Origin: Streptosporangium violaceochromogenes
Lineage (GTDB): Bacteria; Actinomycetota; Actinomycetes; Streptosporangiales; Streptosporangiaceae
Assembly (NCBI RefSeq): GCF_014654615.1
Contig: NZ_BNBB01000027.1
Span: forward strand, 17,056 to 81,055
DNA length: 64,000 nucleotides
Direction of reading: 5' to 3'
Under the pieces are notes generated by a model. It was given only the letters and a program-made list of their open reading frames with translations, searched no databases and was not told where the DNA came from. Positions 51,154 through 60,053 of this stretch are shown here, one piece after another (position 1 is the first letter of the stretch; each line of letters begins with the position of its first letter). Both the position numbers and the translations under genes were made by a program.

Positions 51154-52272
51154 ATGACTCAGGTGGAGATCGGGCGCGGCAAGAACGGACGCCGTGCCTA
51201 CGCCCTCGACGAGATCGGCATCGTCCCCTCCCGGCGGACCCGCGACCCGGAGGAGGTCTCGATCGCCTGGCAGATCGACGCCTACCGGTTCGAGCTGCCC
51301 GTCGTGGTGAGCCCCATGGACAGCGTGGTCTCGCCGAGGACCGCGATCGAGGTCGGCAGGCTCGGCGGCCTGGCCGTCCTGGACCTCGAAGGGCTGTGGA
51401 CCCGCTACGACGACCCGACCCCGCTGCTGGGGGAGGTGGCCGAGCTCAAGGGTGAGGCCGCCACGAAGCGGCTCCAGGAGATCTACAACGCGCCCATCAA
51501 AGAGGAGCTGATCGGCCGCCGCATCGAGGAGATCCGCTCGGCCGGGGTCACCACGGCCGTCCGCCTGTCGCCGCAGCGCACGGTCCAGTACCACAAGGCC
51601 GTCATCGACGCGGGCGTCGACATCTTCGTCATCCGCGGCACCACGGTCTCCGCCGAGCACGTCTCCGGCAGGGCCGAGCCGCTGAACCTCAAGCAGTTCA
51701 TCTACGAGCTCGACGTCCCGGTGATCGTCGGCGGCTGCGCCACCTACACCGCCGCGCTGCACCTCATGCGGACCGGCGCGGCCGGCGTGCTCGTCGGCTT
51801 CGGCGGGGGGGCCTCCCACACCACCCGCACGGTGCTGGGCGTGGTGGTGCCGATGGCCACCGCGATCTCCGACGTGGCCGCGGCCCGCCGCGACTACATG
51901 GACGAGTCCGGCGGCCGGTACGTCCACGTCATCGCCGACGGCGGCATGGGCACCTCCGGCGACATCGCCAAGGCGATCGCCTGCGGCGCGGACGCGGTCA
52001 TGGTGGGCTCGCCGCTGGCCAGGGCGGCCGAGGCCCCCGGCCGGGGCTTCCACTGGGGGGCCGAGGCCCAGCACCCCGACCTGCCCCGGGGCAGGCGGGT
52101 CGAGTTCGGCACGATCGGCACGCTGGAGCAGATCCTGCACGGCCCGTCCTCGGTCGCCGACGGCTCGATGAACCTCATGGGGGCGCTCAGGCGCACCATG
52201 GCCACCGCGGGATACTCCGACCTGAAGGAGTTCCAGCGGGTCGAGGTGGTCGTCGCCCCGCAGGTTCGCTGA
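51154..52272 (+). CDS. guaB3: GuaB3-family IMP dehydrogenase-related protein
   Basis: 372 aa. TIM-barrel relative of GuaB lacking CBS domains: MTQVEIGRGKNGRRAYALDEIGIVPSRRTRDPEEV, VVSPMDSVVSPRTAIEVGRLGGLAVLDLEGLW and VIADGGMGTSGDIAKAIACGADAVMVGSPLARA. At the place of the catalytic GSICTT of GuaB it reads GFGGGASHTTRTVLG, with no Cys, so the covalent IMPDH mechanism is not possible. Function in actinobacteria is unclear. It follows guaB in the usual order. Confidence 0.93.
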   Translation: MTQVEIGRGKNGRRAYALDEIGIVPSRRTRDPEEVSIAWQIDAYRFELPVVVSPMDSVVSPRTAIEVGRLGGLAVLDLEGLWTRYDDPTPLLGEVAELKGEAATKRLQEIYNAPIKEELIGRRIEEIRSAGVTTAVRLSPQRTVQYHKAVIDAGVDIFVIRGTTVSAEHVSGRAEPLNLKQFIYELDVPVIVGGCATYTAALHLMRTGAAGVLVGFGGGASHTTRTVLGVVVPMATAISDVAAARRDYMDESGGRYVHVIADGGMGTSGDIAKAIACGADAVMVGSPLARAAEAPGRGFHWGAEAQHPDLPRGRRVEFGTIGTLEQILHGPSSVADGSMNLMGALRRTMATAGYSDLKEFQRVEVVVAPQVR

Positions 52273-52555
52273 CCGCCCCCGCACCCGCCCGATGACCGGG
52301 GGCGGCGTCCGCCCGGCCGCCCTCCGGCGCCTCCCGTCCCCCTTCCACGCGGTGCTCCCCGCTTTTGGGCCCGGGTATTTTTCCGCGGATCTCTCCGCCG
52401 GGTCGTTCCGTCCCGGCCCCCCGCTCAAGTGCCAGGTCATCGCCCCCGCCGCCGTCGCCGGCGGCGGGCGGGCGGCGGTGGCGGGGGGTCACGGGAACGG
52501 TACAGAGGGGATTCGGGAAAGTGACGTATGGAGAAAAATCTGTGAACATGCCCCT

Positions 52556-53509
52556 GTGTCGGATGATCGTGACCTCCGGGTCGCCCTCCGGGAGGGCCCC
52601 TTTCACGTGGCGCTCCGAGCCGCGGTGGAGGCGCGGGGGCTGACCCTGGACCGCCTCCGCCACCGCCTGGAGGAGCGCGGGCTGCGGGTCGGGATGACGA
52701 GCCTGAGCTACTGGCAGCAGGGCCTGCGCCGTCCCGAGCGCCCCGAGTCGCTGCGTGCCGTACGGGCCCTGGAGGAAATCCTTATCCTGCCGCCGCGTTC
52801 GCTCATGGGCCTGCTCGGCCCGCCCCGCCCCCGGGGGCGGGGCCACACCGGCGGGGCGGCGCAGGGCGGGGCGTCCGCGCACCCGCTGCTGGCCTCCTCC
52901 TCGCTGCTTGAGCCCTCCCGCGCCCTGTCGGCCCTGCTGCACGATCTCGACGGCGTGGCCGACGACCAGCGGCTGCACGTCGCCGGAATGTACGAGACGC
53001 TGCGGATCGGCGCCGACCGCAGCACCGCGCGGCGCGAGACGCTTCAGGCGGTGCGGGCGCACGAGGACGCCGTCGACCGCTACATCATGGTCTACCAGGG
53101 CGACCTGGGATGCGATGTGGAGCGGGTGCGGATCCGGGCGCTTGAGGACTGCAGGGTCGGCAGGGTGCGGCGTGACGGTCCCACCGCCCTGGTGGCGGCC
53201 GAGCTGCTGTTCGACCGGACGCTGCGGACCGGGGAGACCCAGATGATCCGCTACGAGCTCGCCGACCCCAGCGGGGTGGAGGCCACCGAATACGTGCGGG
53301 GCTTCCGCTACCCGACCGGCCAGTACATGCTCCGGGTGAGCTTCGCCTTCCCCACCCTGCCGGTCCGCGTCCGCCGCTTCGGCCCTCCGGGGAACGGCGG
53401 GGCCGCCCAGGACGGCGAGGAACTCACCCTCAACGCCCACCACGCGGTCCACCTGGTGGCCGACGCCCTCCAGCCGGGCCTGGTCGGGGTCCGCTGGGAG
53501 TGGCCGTGA
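52556..53509 (+). CDS. putative DNA-binding regulator with XRE-like N-terminus
   Basis: 317 aa from GTG 52556 (VSDDRDLRVALREGPFHVALRAAVEARGLTLDRLRHRLEERGL). Residues 10-80 look like a helix-turn-helix (VGMTSLSYWQQGLRRPERPESLRAVRALEEILILPPRSLMGLLG). A basic linker and a C-terminal beta-rich domain of about 200 residues (RIRALEDCRVGRVRRDGPTALVAAELLFDRTLRTGETQMIRYEL and so on) follow. I know this kind of protein only as an uncharacterised actinobacterial regulator. The 283-base gap before it has no other gene. Convergent with nagA. Confidence 0.75.
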   Translation: MSDDRDLRVALREGPFHVALRAAVEARGLTLDRLRHRLEERGLRVGMTSLSYWQQGLRRPERPESLRAVRALEEILILPPRSLMGLLGPPRPRGRGHTGGAAQGGASAHPLLASSSLLEPSRALSALLHDLDGVADDQRLHVAGMYETLRIGADRSTARRETLQAVRAHEDAVDRYIMVYQGDLGCDVERVRIRALEDCRVGRVRRDGPTALVAAELLFDRTLRTGETQMIRYELADPSGVEATEYVRGFRYPTGQYMLRVSFAFPTLPVRVRRFGPPGNGGAAQDGEELTLNAHHAVHLVADALQPGLVGVRWEWP

Positions 53510-53543
53510 CCCGCCCGCGGGGCGCCGCCCGGGGGCCGGTGGG

Positions 53544-54680
53544 TCAGCGGGGTTCGGTGAGCCAGGCTCCCCGCCTCATGACACCGCAGACCTCCAGGTC
53601 GTCGGTGAGCACCACCAGGTCGGCCCGCTTGCCGACCGCGACGGACCCCAGGCGGTCGGCGAGGCCGAGCACCCGGGCGGGGGTGAGCGAGGTGACCTCG
53701 GCCGCCTCGGGCAGGGACAGGCCGACCCGCTGGACGCCGTACCGGAACGCCGCGTCCATGGTGAGGGTGCTGCCCGCGATGGCGCCGCCCTCGGCGAGCC
53801 TGGCCACGCCGTCCACCACGTTCACCGTCATCGGGCCGAGGCCGTAACGACCGTCGCCCATGCCGGCCGCGGCCATCGCGTCGGTGACGAACGCGGTCCG
53901 GCCCGGCCCCGCGACCGCGAAGGCCAGGCGCGCCATCGCCGGATGCAGGTGCACGCCGTCGTTGATCAGTTCGACGGTGACGCGCTCGTCCTCCAGGAGC
54001 GCGGCGACGGGGCCGGGCTCGCGGTGGTGCGGCGAGGGCATCGCGTTGTAGAGGTGGGTCGCGACGGTGCAGCCCGCCTCGATGCCCGCGACGGCCTGGT
54101 CGTAGGTGGCGTCGCTGTGCCCGAGGGCGGCGATCACTCCGTTGGAGACCGCCTCCGCGATGGTGGCGATCGCGCCGGGCAGTTCGGGGGCGATGGTGAG
54201 CATCCGCACGTGCCCCCGCCCGGCCTTGAGCAGTTCGGTGAGCTCCCGGGGGGAGGGCTCGCGCAGCAGCGCCGGGTCGTGCGCCCCGCAGCGGGCTGCG
54301 GAGAGATAGGGACCCTCAAGGTGGATCCCGGCCAGCACGCCGTCGTCGCACAGGTCGGCCAGGGAGGAGGCCGCCCTGGCCAGATCCTCCGGGGAGGCGG
54401 TGACCAGGCCGGCCACCAGTGTGGTGGTGCCGTGCAGGGCGTGCAGGGCGACGCTCCGGCTCGCCTCGTCCGGGTCGCCGGTGGGGAAGGAGCCGCCCGC
54501 CCCGCCGTGGTTGTGGATGTCGACGAACCCGGGCACCACGTACCGGCCCGCGAGGCTGTGGCCCGGCCCGGGGGCCGGGCCGTGGCCCACGTGGGTGATG
54601 CGGCCGTCTTCGATGGTGAGCCAGCCCTCGTGGACACCGCCGGGTGTCACGACGCGGGCGTCGGCGAGTGTGATGCTCAT
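53544..54680 (-). CDS. nagA: N-acetylglucosamine-6-phosphate deacetylase
   Basis: 378 aa from ATG 54680 (MSITLADARVVTPGGVHEGWLTIEDGRITHVG) with GGGAGG 9 bases upstream; ATG 54689 is an alternative. Deacetylates GlcNAc-6-P in wall-sugar recycling. Amidohydrolase motifs: VPGFVDIHNHGGAGGSFPTG (metal His), GIHLEGPYLS (Glu), GHSDATYDQAVAG, THLYNAMP, and LAEGGAIAGSTLTMDAAFR. Links to GlmS/GlmM amino-sugar flow. Separate from its neighbours. Confidence 0.95.
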   Translation of the reverse strand: MSITLADARVVTPGGVHEGWLTIEDGRITHVGHGPAPGPGHSLAGRYVVPGFVDIHNHGGAGGSFPTGDPDEASRSVALHALHGTTTLVAGLVTASPEDLARAASSLADLCDDGVLAGIHLEGPYLSAARCGAHDPALLREPSPRELTELLKAGRGHVRMLTIAPELPGAIATIAEAVSNGVIAALGHSDATYDQAVAGIEAGCTVATHLYNAMPSPHHREPGPVAALLEDERVTVELINDGVHLHPAMARLAFAVAGPGRTAFVTDAMAAAGMGDGRYGLGPMTVNVVDGVARLAEGGAIAGSTLTMDAAFRYGVQRVGLSLPEAAEVTSLTPARVLGLADRLGSVAVGKRADLVVLTDDLEVCGVMRRGAWLTEPR

Positions 54681-54727
54681 GTCCTCCATCCTCCCGGGTT
54701 CCCGGGGTCCGGCGGTCACGACGGTTC

Positions 54728-55927
54728 TCAGGAGGGGGACGGCGAGGCCGCCTCCGCCGGGGCCGGCGCGGCGGGTTCGCGCAGCCCCGGGGTGAGGGCG
54801 ACCGTCACGACCAGGGACGCGCACGCCATCAGCGCCATCGTCGTGGCCGGCGGGACGTACTGGGCGATGAGGCCGGCGACGGAGGCGCTGACGGCCTGCA
54901 TGGTCAGCATGCCCGCGGAGTGCAGCCCGAGCGCCTGCCCGCGCGTGCCGTCCGGGACCAGCGCGACGAGCCGGTCCTGCAACAGGAGCCCCGCGCCGAA
55001 CCCGGCCGAGGCCGTGGCGACGGCCGTCGCGGCGACCGGCAGGGGGAGGGGCAGCGCGAAGAGCAGGTACGGCACGGCGAGCAGGAGGCGCAGGGGTGTG
55101 ACGAACCGGCCCCGCCGGTCGCGCGGGATGAACCGGCCCGTCACCGTGTCACCCGCGAGCATGCCGAGGGCGGCGGACATGAACAGCACTCCGGCGGCGC
55201 CCGGCGCGTAGGGGATGAACAGTGCCTCGCATCCGACGATCAGCCCGTTGGGAACCCACAGCGCGAGGTAGAGGCGCCGCCGGGCGGGGGACGACCACAG
55301 CAGGGCGTTGACGCGCCACGTCTCCCGGACGGACGGGCGTCCGGACGTCCGGGGTGCGCGCCCGGTCAGACCGGTCCGGATGACGACCGCGGCCAGGAGT
55401 TCCAGGGCGGCGGCGGCGAGCAGGGTCTCGCGGGGGGAGAGGGCGGCGACGAGGACGCCGCCGAGGGCGAAGCCGCCGATCTGCATGGCGCCGGCGGCCA
55501 TGTTGAACACCGATCGGCCCAGGACGTATCCCTCTCCCGGGAGGATCTCGCTGAGCAGCCCCCAGCGCACGCCACCGCCCACCGAGCCGGTCAGGCCCAG
55601 CACCGCGATCACCGCGAAGAGTCCCCAGATCGGCATCCCCGGGATCGCCATGACGGCGGTGCCCGCCGCGAAGATCGTCGCGATGGCCGCGAGAAGCGTC
55701 CGGGGCGGCAGGTGGTCGGCGATGGACAACAGCGTCGTGGCGCCGATCACCTGGGCGAACGAGGAGCCGAAGAGGCTGAGCGCCGACAGCAGGGGCGACC
55801 CGGTGGCGGCGTAGACGAGGGAGCCGAGCGCCAGTCCGCTGACCGTTCCGCCGGCGGCCTGCGCCGACATCCCCGCGAAAAGGGGGGTGAACTCGGGCGT
55901 GCGGAACAGTTCTCCATAGGTGCGCAT
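54728..55927 (-). CDS. MFS transporter
   Basis: 399 aa with about 12 membrane segments. The TM2-3 area reads FGSSFAQVIGATTLLSIADHLPPRTLLAAIATIFAAG and the central loop RPSVRETWRVNALLWSSPARRR is basic, both usual for drug/proton antiporter-like MFS proteins. The C-terminus is Pro/Ala-rich. Divergent from and overlapping the upstream region of an ArsR-family regulator, which probably controls it. Substrate unknown. Confidence 0.88.
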   Translation of the reverse strand: MRTYGELFRTPEFTPLFAGMSAQAAGGTVSGLALGSLVYAATGSPLLSALSLFGSSFAQVIGATTLLSIADHLPPRTLLAAIATIFAAGTAVMAIPGMPIWGLFAVIAVLGLTGSVGGGVRWGLLSEILPGEGYVLGRSVFNMAAGAMQIGGFALGGVLVAALSPRETLLAAAALELLAAVVIRTGLTGRAPRTSGRPSVRETWRVNALLWSSPARRRLYLALWVPNGLIVGCEALFIPYAPGAAGVLFMSAALGMLAGDTVTGRFIPRDRRGRFVTPLRLLLAVPYLLFALPLPLPVAATAVATASAGFGAGLLLQDRLVALVPDGTRGQALGLHSAGMLTMQAVSASVAGLIAQYVPPATTMALMACASLVVTVALTPGLREPAAPAPAEAASPSPS

Positions 55928-55965
55928 GGGCGGGAGTCTGCCGGTGCTCCAGGAGCGAGGGTACA

Positions 55966-55985
55966 GTTTCGCGTGGAGGCGAAAC
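55966..55985. promoter_or_regulatory. perfect inverted-repeat operator at the ArsR/DUF5937 start
   Basis: GTTTCGCGTGGAGGCGAAAC: 7-base perfect arms around GTGGAG, immediately before the GTG start at 55986 and overlapping a TACAGT -10 (55962-55967). It should block transcription of the regulator and perhaps of the divergent MFS gene. Confidence 0.65.
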
Positions 55986-56975
55986 GTGGGGTTCTGGCGG
56001 GTCGGTGCCGACGTGCTGGCGCGGAGTCGCTTCGCCGTGTCGCCGCTGGCGCAGACCGTCGTCTCGCTCCTCGTCCTGCATCGGGAGAGGCCGGTCCCCG
56101 GCCGTGAGCCGTGGCTGCGTGCCCATCTGCCGGCCTACCGCGGTCGCGTCACCGCGAACCCGGTCGAGCGGACGCTCGTCCGGGCGGCGCTGCGCCCGGG
56201 GTGGCTGGCCGACTTCATGACCGTGCCGCCGATGGAGAGCGACCGGACGTTCCACGACGAACTGGCGCGGATCAGGGCGGCACCCGCCGAGCTGCTCTTC
56301 GACGACCTCGCGACGGCCCTCGGCGGGCCGGTACCGGCGGAACTGCTCGTTCCGGATCTCCCCGGCCGGGCCGCCGACCTGCTCGAATGGGTCTGGGCCC
56401 ACACGGTTGAGCCGGAGTGGGGGCGCCTGCGCCGTGTGTTCGAGGCCGACATCGTCGCGCGAACCGGGAAGCTGGGGGCGGGTGGATGGGCCGAGGCGCT
56501 GAACGGCTTGCGGCCGGGCCTGCGCTGGCTGGGCGACGGGCGGCTCCGGATCAACGGCTACGGCTATCCGCCGCTCGACGTCGCCGACGACGCCCGGCTG
56601 CTGTTCATCCCCGTCACGGGGGGAAGCTGGGTCGGGTGGGATCCTCCGCGGAGGTACGCGGTGGTCTACCCGTGTACCGGCCTGCTCGCCGAGCCCGAGG
56701 GGAGCGTGCTCCCGGAGGCGCTGCACCGGCTTCTCGGCCCGGTCCGGGCCGGCATCCTCATCCGCCTGGCGGAGCCCAAGAGTACGACCCAGCTCGTCGC
56801 ACTGACCGGCCACGGCCTGGGGTCGGTGGGCGGGCACCTGAAGGTTCTGCTGGAGGCCCGGCTCGTACGGCGCCGTCGTTCGGGGCGATCCATGCTGTAC
56901 TACCGCACCCCGCTCGGAGACCGGCTCGTCGACCCCGGTGCCGCCGGGACACCCGAAGTCCGTGATCTCGCCTGA
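55986..56975 (+). CDS. ArsR-family regulator with DUF5937 domain
   Basis: 329 aa from GTG 55986 with GGAGG upstream. The N-terminal DUF5937 part (VGFWRVGADVLARSRFAVSPLAQTVVSLLVLH) occupies most of the protein; a C-terminal winged helix follows (LLGPVRAGILIRLAEPKSTTQLVALTGHGLGSVGGHLKVLLEARLVRRRRSGRSMLYYRTPLGDRLV). This is a common actinobacterial one-component regulator type beside transporters. An operator-like repeat overlaps its own start, so autoregulation is likely. Confidence 0.9.
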   Translation: MGFWRVGADVLARSRFAVSPLAQTVVSLLVLHRERPVPGREPWLRAHLPAYRGRVTANPVERTLVRAALRPGWLADFMTVPPMESDRTFHDELARIRAAPAELLFDDLATALGGPVPAELLVPDLPGRAADLLEWVWAHTVEPEWGRLRRVFEADIVARTGKLGAGGWAEALNGLRPGLRWLGDGRLRINGYGYPPLDVADDARLLFIPVTGGSWVGWDPPRRYAVVYPCTGLLAEPEGSVLPEALHRLLGPVRAGILIRLAEPKSTTQLVALTGHGLGSVGGHLKVLLEARLVRRRRSGRSMLYYRTPLGDRLVDPGAAGTPEVRDLA

Positions 56976-57113
56976 GGGGGAGAGGGCGTACCCCTGACGG
57001 ATGGCGGGTGGCGGGGCTCGGCCGACGTTTGCTACCCGCCGGTAATGACAGCAGGGGTGAGCGGGTAGATATCCGGTGCAAGCCGACGAACCCGTACCCC
57101 AGGGGGATGCATC

Positions 57114-58841
57114 ATGACGGCGCGAATGGGCACGGCACGGCTCGGCCCCGCCGAGCGGGTCGCCGCGCTGGAGCGGATGGCCGCGCAGGAGCTTGACGTG
57201 GCGGTGATCGGCGGCGGCGTCGTCGGCGCCGGGGTGGCGCTCGACGCGACGACCCGCGGGCTGAGCGTCGGGCTGCTGGAGGCGCGCGACTTCGCCTCGG
57301 GAACCTCCTCCCGCTCCTCCAAACTGATCCACGGCGGCCTGCGCTACCTCGAACAGCTCAACTTCGACCTGGTCAGGGAGGCGCTTCAGGAACGGAGCCT
57401 GCTGCTGCAGCGGATCGCCCCCCACCTGGTCCGGCCGGTGCCGTTCCTGTTCCCCCTCACCCATGTGGGCTGGGAGCGGCCCTACGTCGGGGCGGGCCTG
57501 ATGATGTACGACTCGCTGGGCTTCTCCCTCGGATTCACCCGGGGGGTGCCCGGACACCGGCACCTGTCGCGCAAAAGGGCCCTGCGGCTCGCCCCCGCGC
57601 TGCGGCGGACGGCGTTCTCCGGCGCGGTGCAGTACTGGGACGCCCAGGTGGACGACGCCCGCTATGTGACGACCATGCTGCGGACCGCCGCCACCTACGG
57701 CGCGAACGTGGCCTCGCGCGCCCAGGTGGTGGGCTTCCTGCGCGAGGGGGAGCGGGTCACCGGGGTCCGGGTGCGCGACCTGGAGGGCGGCGCCGAGCTG
57801 GACGTGCGGGCCCGGCAGGTGGTCAACGCCACCGGCGTGTGGACCGACGACATCCAGGAACTCGTCGGGGGGCGCGGGCAGATCCACGTCCGCGCGTCCA
57901 AGGGCGTCCACCTGGTCGTCCCGCGCGACCGGATCCACTCGCTCACCGGGATCACCCTGCGCACGGAGAAGTCGGTGCTCTTCGTGATCCCCTGGGGGCG
58001 TCACTGGATCATCGGGACCACCGACACCCGCTGGGACCTGGACCGGGCCCACCCGGCGGCCTCCCGCTCCGACATCGACTACGTGCTCGAACACGTCAAC
58101 GCGGTGCTCTCGGTGCCGCTGACCCGCGACGACGTCGAGGGCGTCTACGCCGGGCTGCGTCCCCTGCTGTCGGGAGAGTCGGAGGAGACCTCCAAGCTCT
58201 CCCGTGAGCACGTGGTGGCCCACCCGGTGCCCGGACTGGTCATGGTGGCGGGGGGAAAGTACACGACGTACCGGGTCATGGCGCGGGACGCGGTGGACGC
58301 CGTGGCGCACGGGCTCGACCAGCGGGTCCCCCGCTCGTGCACCGACCGGATCCCCCTGGCCGGGGCCGAGGGCTACCAGGCGCTGTGGAACTCCCGGCAG
58401 CGGCTCGCCCAGTCGTCGGGGCTCCACGTGGCGCGCATCGAGCACCTGCTGCAGCGGTACGGATCGCTGATCGACGAGGTTCTCTCCCTCGTCGAGGACG
58501 ACCCCTCCCTGGCCCTCCCCCTGGCCGGGGCCGACGACTACCTCCGGGCCGAGATCGTCTACGCGGCCACCCACGAGGGCGCCCGGCATCTGAACGACGT
58601 GCTCGCCCGGCGCACGCACATCTCGATCGAGACCTTCCACCGGGGGCTGGGCGTGGTGGAGGAGGCCGCCGAACTGCTGGCCGGGCCGCTGGGGTGGGAC
58701 GACGAGCAGGTCAAGCGCGAGGTGGAGTACTACACCAAGCGGGTCGAGGCCGAGCGCCTGTCCCAGGAGCAGGACACCGACCAGGAGGCCGACGCCATTC
58801 GCCTCGGCGCCCCCGAGATCGTCCCCGTCGCCGGTCCCTAG
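57114..58841 (+). CDS. glpD: glycerol-3-phosphate dehydrogenase
   Basis: 575 aa. FAD-dependent, membrane-associated oxidation of sn-glycerol-3-P to DHAP. FAD dinucleotide fold VAVIGGGVVGAGVALDATTRGLSVGLLEARDFASGTSSRSSKLIHGGLRYLEQ; FVIPWGRHWIIGTTDTRWDLD; VAGGKYTTYRVMARDAVDAV near the C-terminal cap. Normal length. AGGGGGATG precedes the ATG. Stands alone between the ArsR gene and the glycan cluster; 180 bases follow before the next gene. Confidence 0.95.
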   Translation: MTARMGTARLGPAERVAALERMAAQELDVAVIGGGVVGAGVALDATTRGLSVGLLEARDFASGTSSRSSKLIHGGLRYLEQLNFDLVREALQERSLLLQRIAPHLVRPVPFLFPLTHVGWERPYVGAGLMMYDSLGFSLGFTRGVPGHRHLSRKRALRLAPALRRTAFSGAVQYWDAQVDDARYVTTMLRTAATYGANVASRAQVVGFLREGERVTGVRVRDLEGGAELDVRARQVVNATGVWTDDIQELVGGRGQIHVRASKGVHLVVPRDRIHSLTGITLRTEKSVLFVIPWGRHWIIGTTDTRWDLDRAHPAASRSDIDYVLEHVNAVLSVPLTRDDVEGVYAGLRPLLSGESEETSKLSREHVVAHPVPGLVMVAGGKYTTYRVMARDAVDAVAHGLDQRVPRSCTDRIPLAGAEGYQALWNSRQRLAQSSGLHVARIEHLLQRYGSLIDEVLSLVEDDPSLALPLAGADDYLRAEIVYAATHEGARHLNDVLARRTHISIETFHRGLGVVEEAAELLAGPLGWDDEQVKREVEYYTKRVEAERLSQEQDTDQEADAIRLGAPEIVPVAGP

Positions 58842-59021
58842 CGGGCCCCAGCGCCGTTCCCCTCCGGCCGGGCAAGTGGTTGGGTCCGGGTTCGCCAAGC
58901 CGCGGTCAAGTGCGGATCGCCGGTCGTGAGCGGGCCCCTACGTTACTCACAACGTTGCCCGTCGAACGGCCGGTGGACGCGGAGACGCGGTCCTTACGGG
59001 CGGTTCCCCCGAAAGGCCCGG

Positions 59022-60053
59022 ATGCGCATGCCGTCGATGAGACGCCCCAGTCGTTCCGCCGCGGCGGCGGCCGGACTGGCACTGGCCGTGTCGGCGACGG
59101 TGTACGGCGCCGCCGTGGTCGACGACCGGCTTCCCCCGGCGCTGTACGCGGGGTTCGCGGCGGCGGCGGCGGCCGTTTCGGTCGCCGCCTTCCGCCGGTT
59201 GCGGCGCGACGTGCGCAGGGGGGCCGTCAGGGCCGGGCGGACCGGCAGGGCGCTGGTCCGGCTGGAGCGCAGGATCGGCGCGCTGGAGCAGGGGGCCGGG
59301 GCGCTGGCGGGGGACGGCGCCGCGCGGCACGCCGAGGCCCTCGACGCCATCACAAGGTCACACGGGCTGGTGGAGCAGGGGTTCGCCCGGGTGAGGGGGG
59401 AGTGCCGTTCCCTGGAGAGGCGGATCCGCGACTCCTACGCGCAGATCGAGGCGTTCACCGACCTGCGGGCGCTTGTCCGTCCCCGGTGCCCGCTGCCTCC
59501 GCTGCGGGGCTGGGCGGCCTCCCCGGACGCGCTGCGCATGGTGATCGGCTGGATCCTCCGGACCAGTCCGAAGACGATCGTCGAGTGCGGCAGCGGATCC
59601 TCCAGCGTGTGGATCGGCTACGTCGCCGAGCAGATCGGGGCGACGGTCGTCGCCCTGGAGCACAACCCGCGCTACGCCGAGGCGAGCCGCGACCTGGTCG
59701 TGGCCCATGGGCTCTCGGACGTGGTCGAGGTGCGCGAGGCCCCCCTGGAGCTGTGGCGGAGCGGGGAGGAGACCTACCTGTGGTACTCCCGGGACGCCCT
59801 TGAGGGCCTGGCGGACATCGGGGTCGTCTTCGTCGACGGGCCGCCGGGCGACACCGGGCCCGCGGCGCGCTACCCCGCTCTTCCGCTGCTGCTGCCCCGC
59901 TGCTCCGAGCGGGTCGCGATCTTCCTCGACGACGCCGCGCGGGAGGGCGACAAGACGGTGAGCGACCGCTGGGCGGCCCGGTTCCCCGAGGTCGTCCGGA
60001 CCGGCCACGCCGCCGAGAAGGGCCTGGACGTGTTCGTCAGGAGTTCCGCGTGA
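59022..60053 (+). CDS. membrane-anchored class I SAM methyltransferase with coiled coil
   Basis: 343 aa from ATG 59022; ATG 59028 and 59037 are alternatives. Two hydrophobic segments near the N-terminus (AAAAAGLALAVSATVYGAAV and ALYAGFAAAAAAVSVAAF), a coiled-coil stretch (VRLERRIGALEQGAG, then GECRSLERRIRDSYAQIEAF), then a Rossmann core with TIVECGSGSSSVWIGYVAEQIGATVVALEHNPRYAEASRDLV and IGVVFVDGPPGDTGPAARYPALPLLLPR. Its position at the head of a glycosyltransferase run suggests a role in modifying a surface glycan. Overlaps the next gene by 4 bases. Confidence 0.83.
   Translation: MRMPSMRRPSRSAAAAAGLALAVSATVYGAAVVDDRLPPALYAGFAAAAAAVSVAAFRRLRRDVRRGAVRAGRTGRALVRLERRIGALEQGAGALAGDGAARHAEALDAITRSHGLVEQGFARVRGECRSLERRIRDSYAQIEAFTDLRALVRPRCPLPPLRGWAASPDALRMVIGWILRTSPKTIVECGSGSSSVWIGYVAEQIGATVVALEHNPRYAEASRDLVVAHGLSDVVEVREAPLELWRSGEETYLWYSRDALEGLADIGVVFVDGPPGDTGPAARYPALPLLLPRCSERVAIFLDDAAREGDKTVSDRWAARFPEVVRTGHAAEKGLDVFVRSSA

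Noticed and set aside
55149..58898. A 1,249-codon minus-strand open frame
   Set aside because: It runs antisense through the MFS, ArsR and glpD genes, all with clear families. Long antisense frames are expected at this GC content; the translation is low-complexity Arg/Gly/His/Pro.
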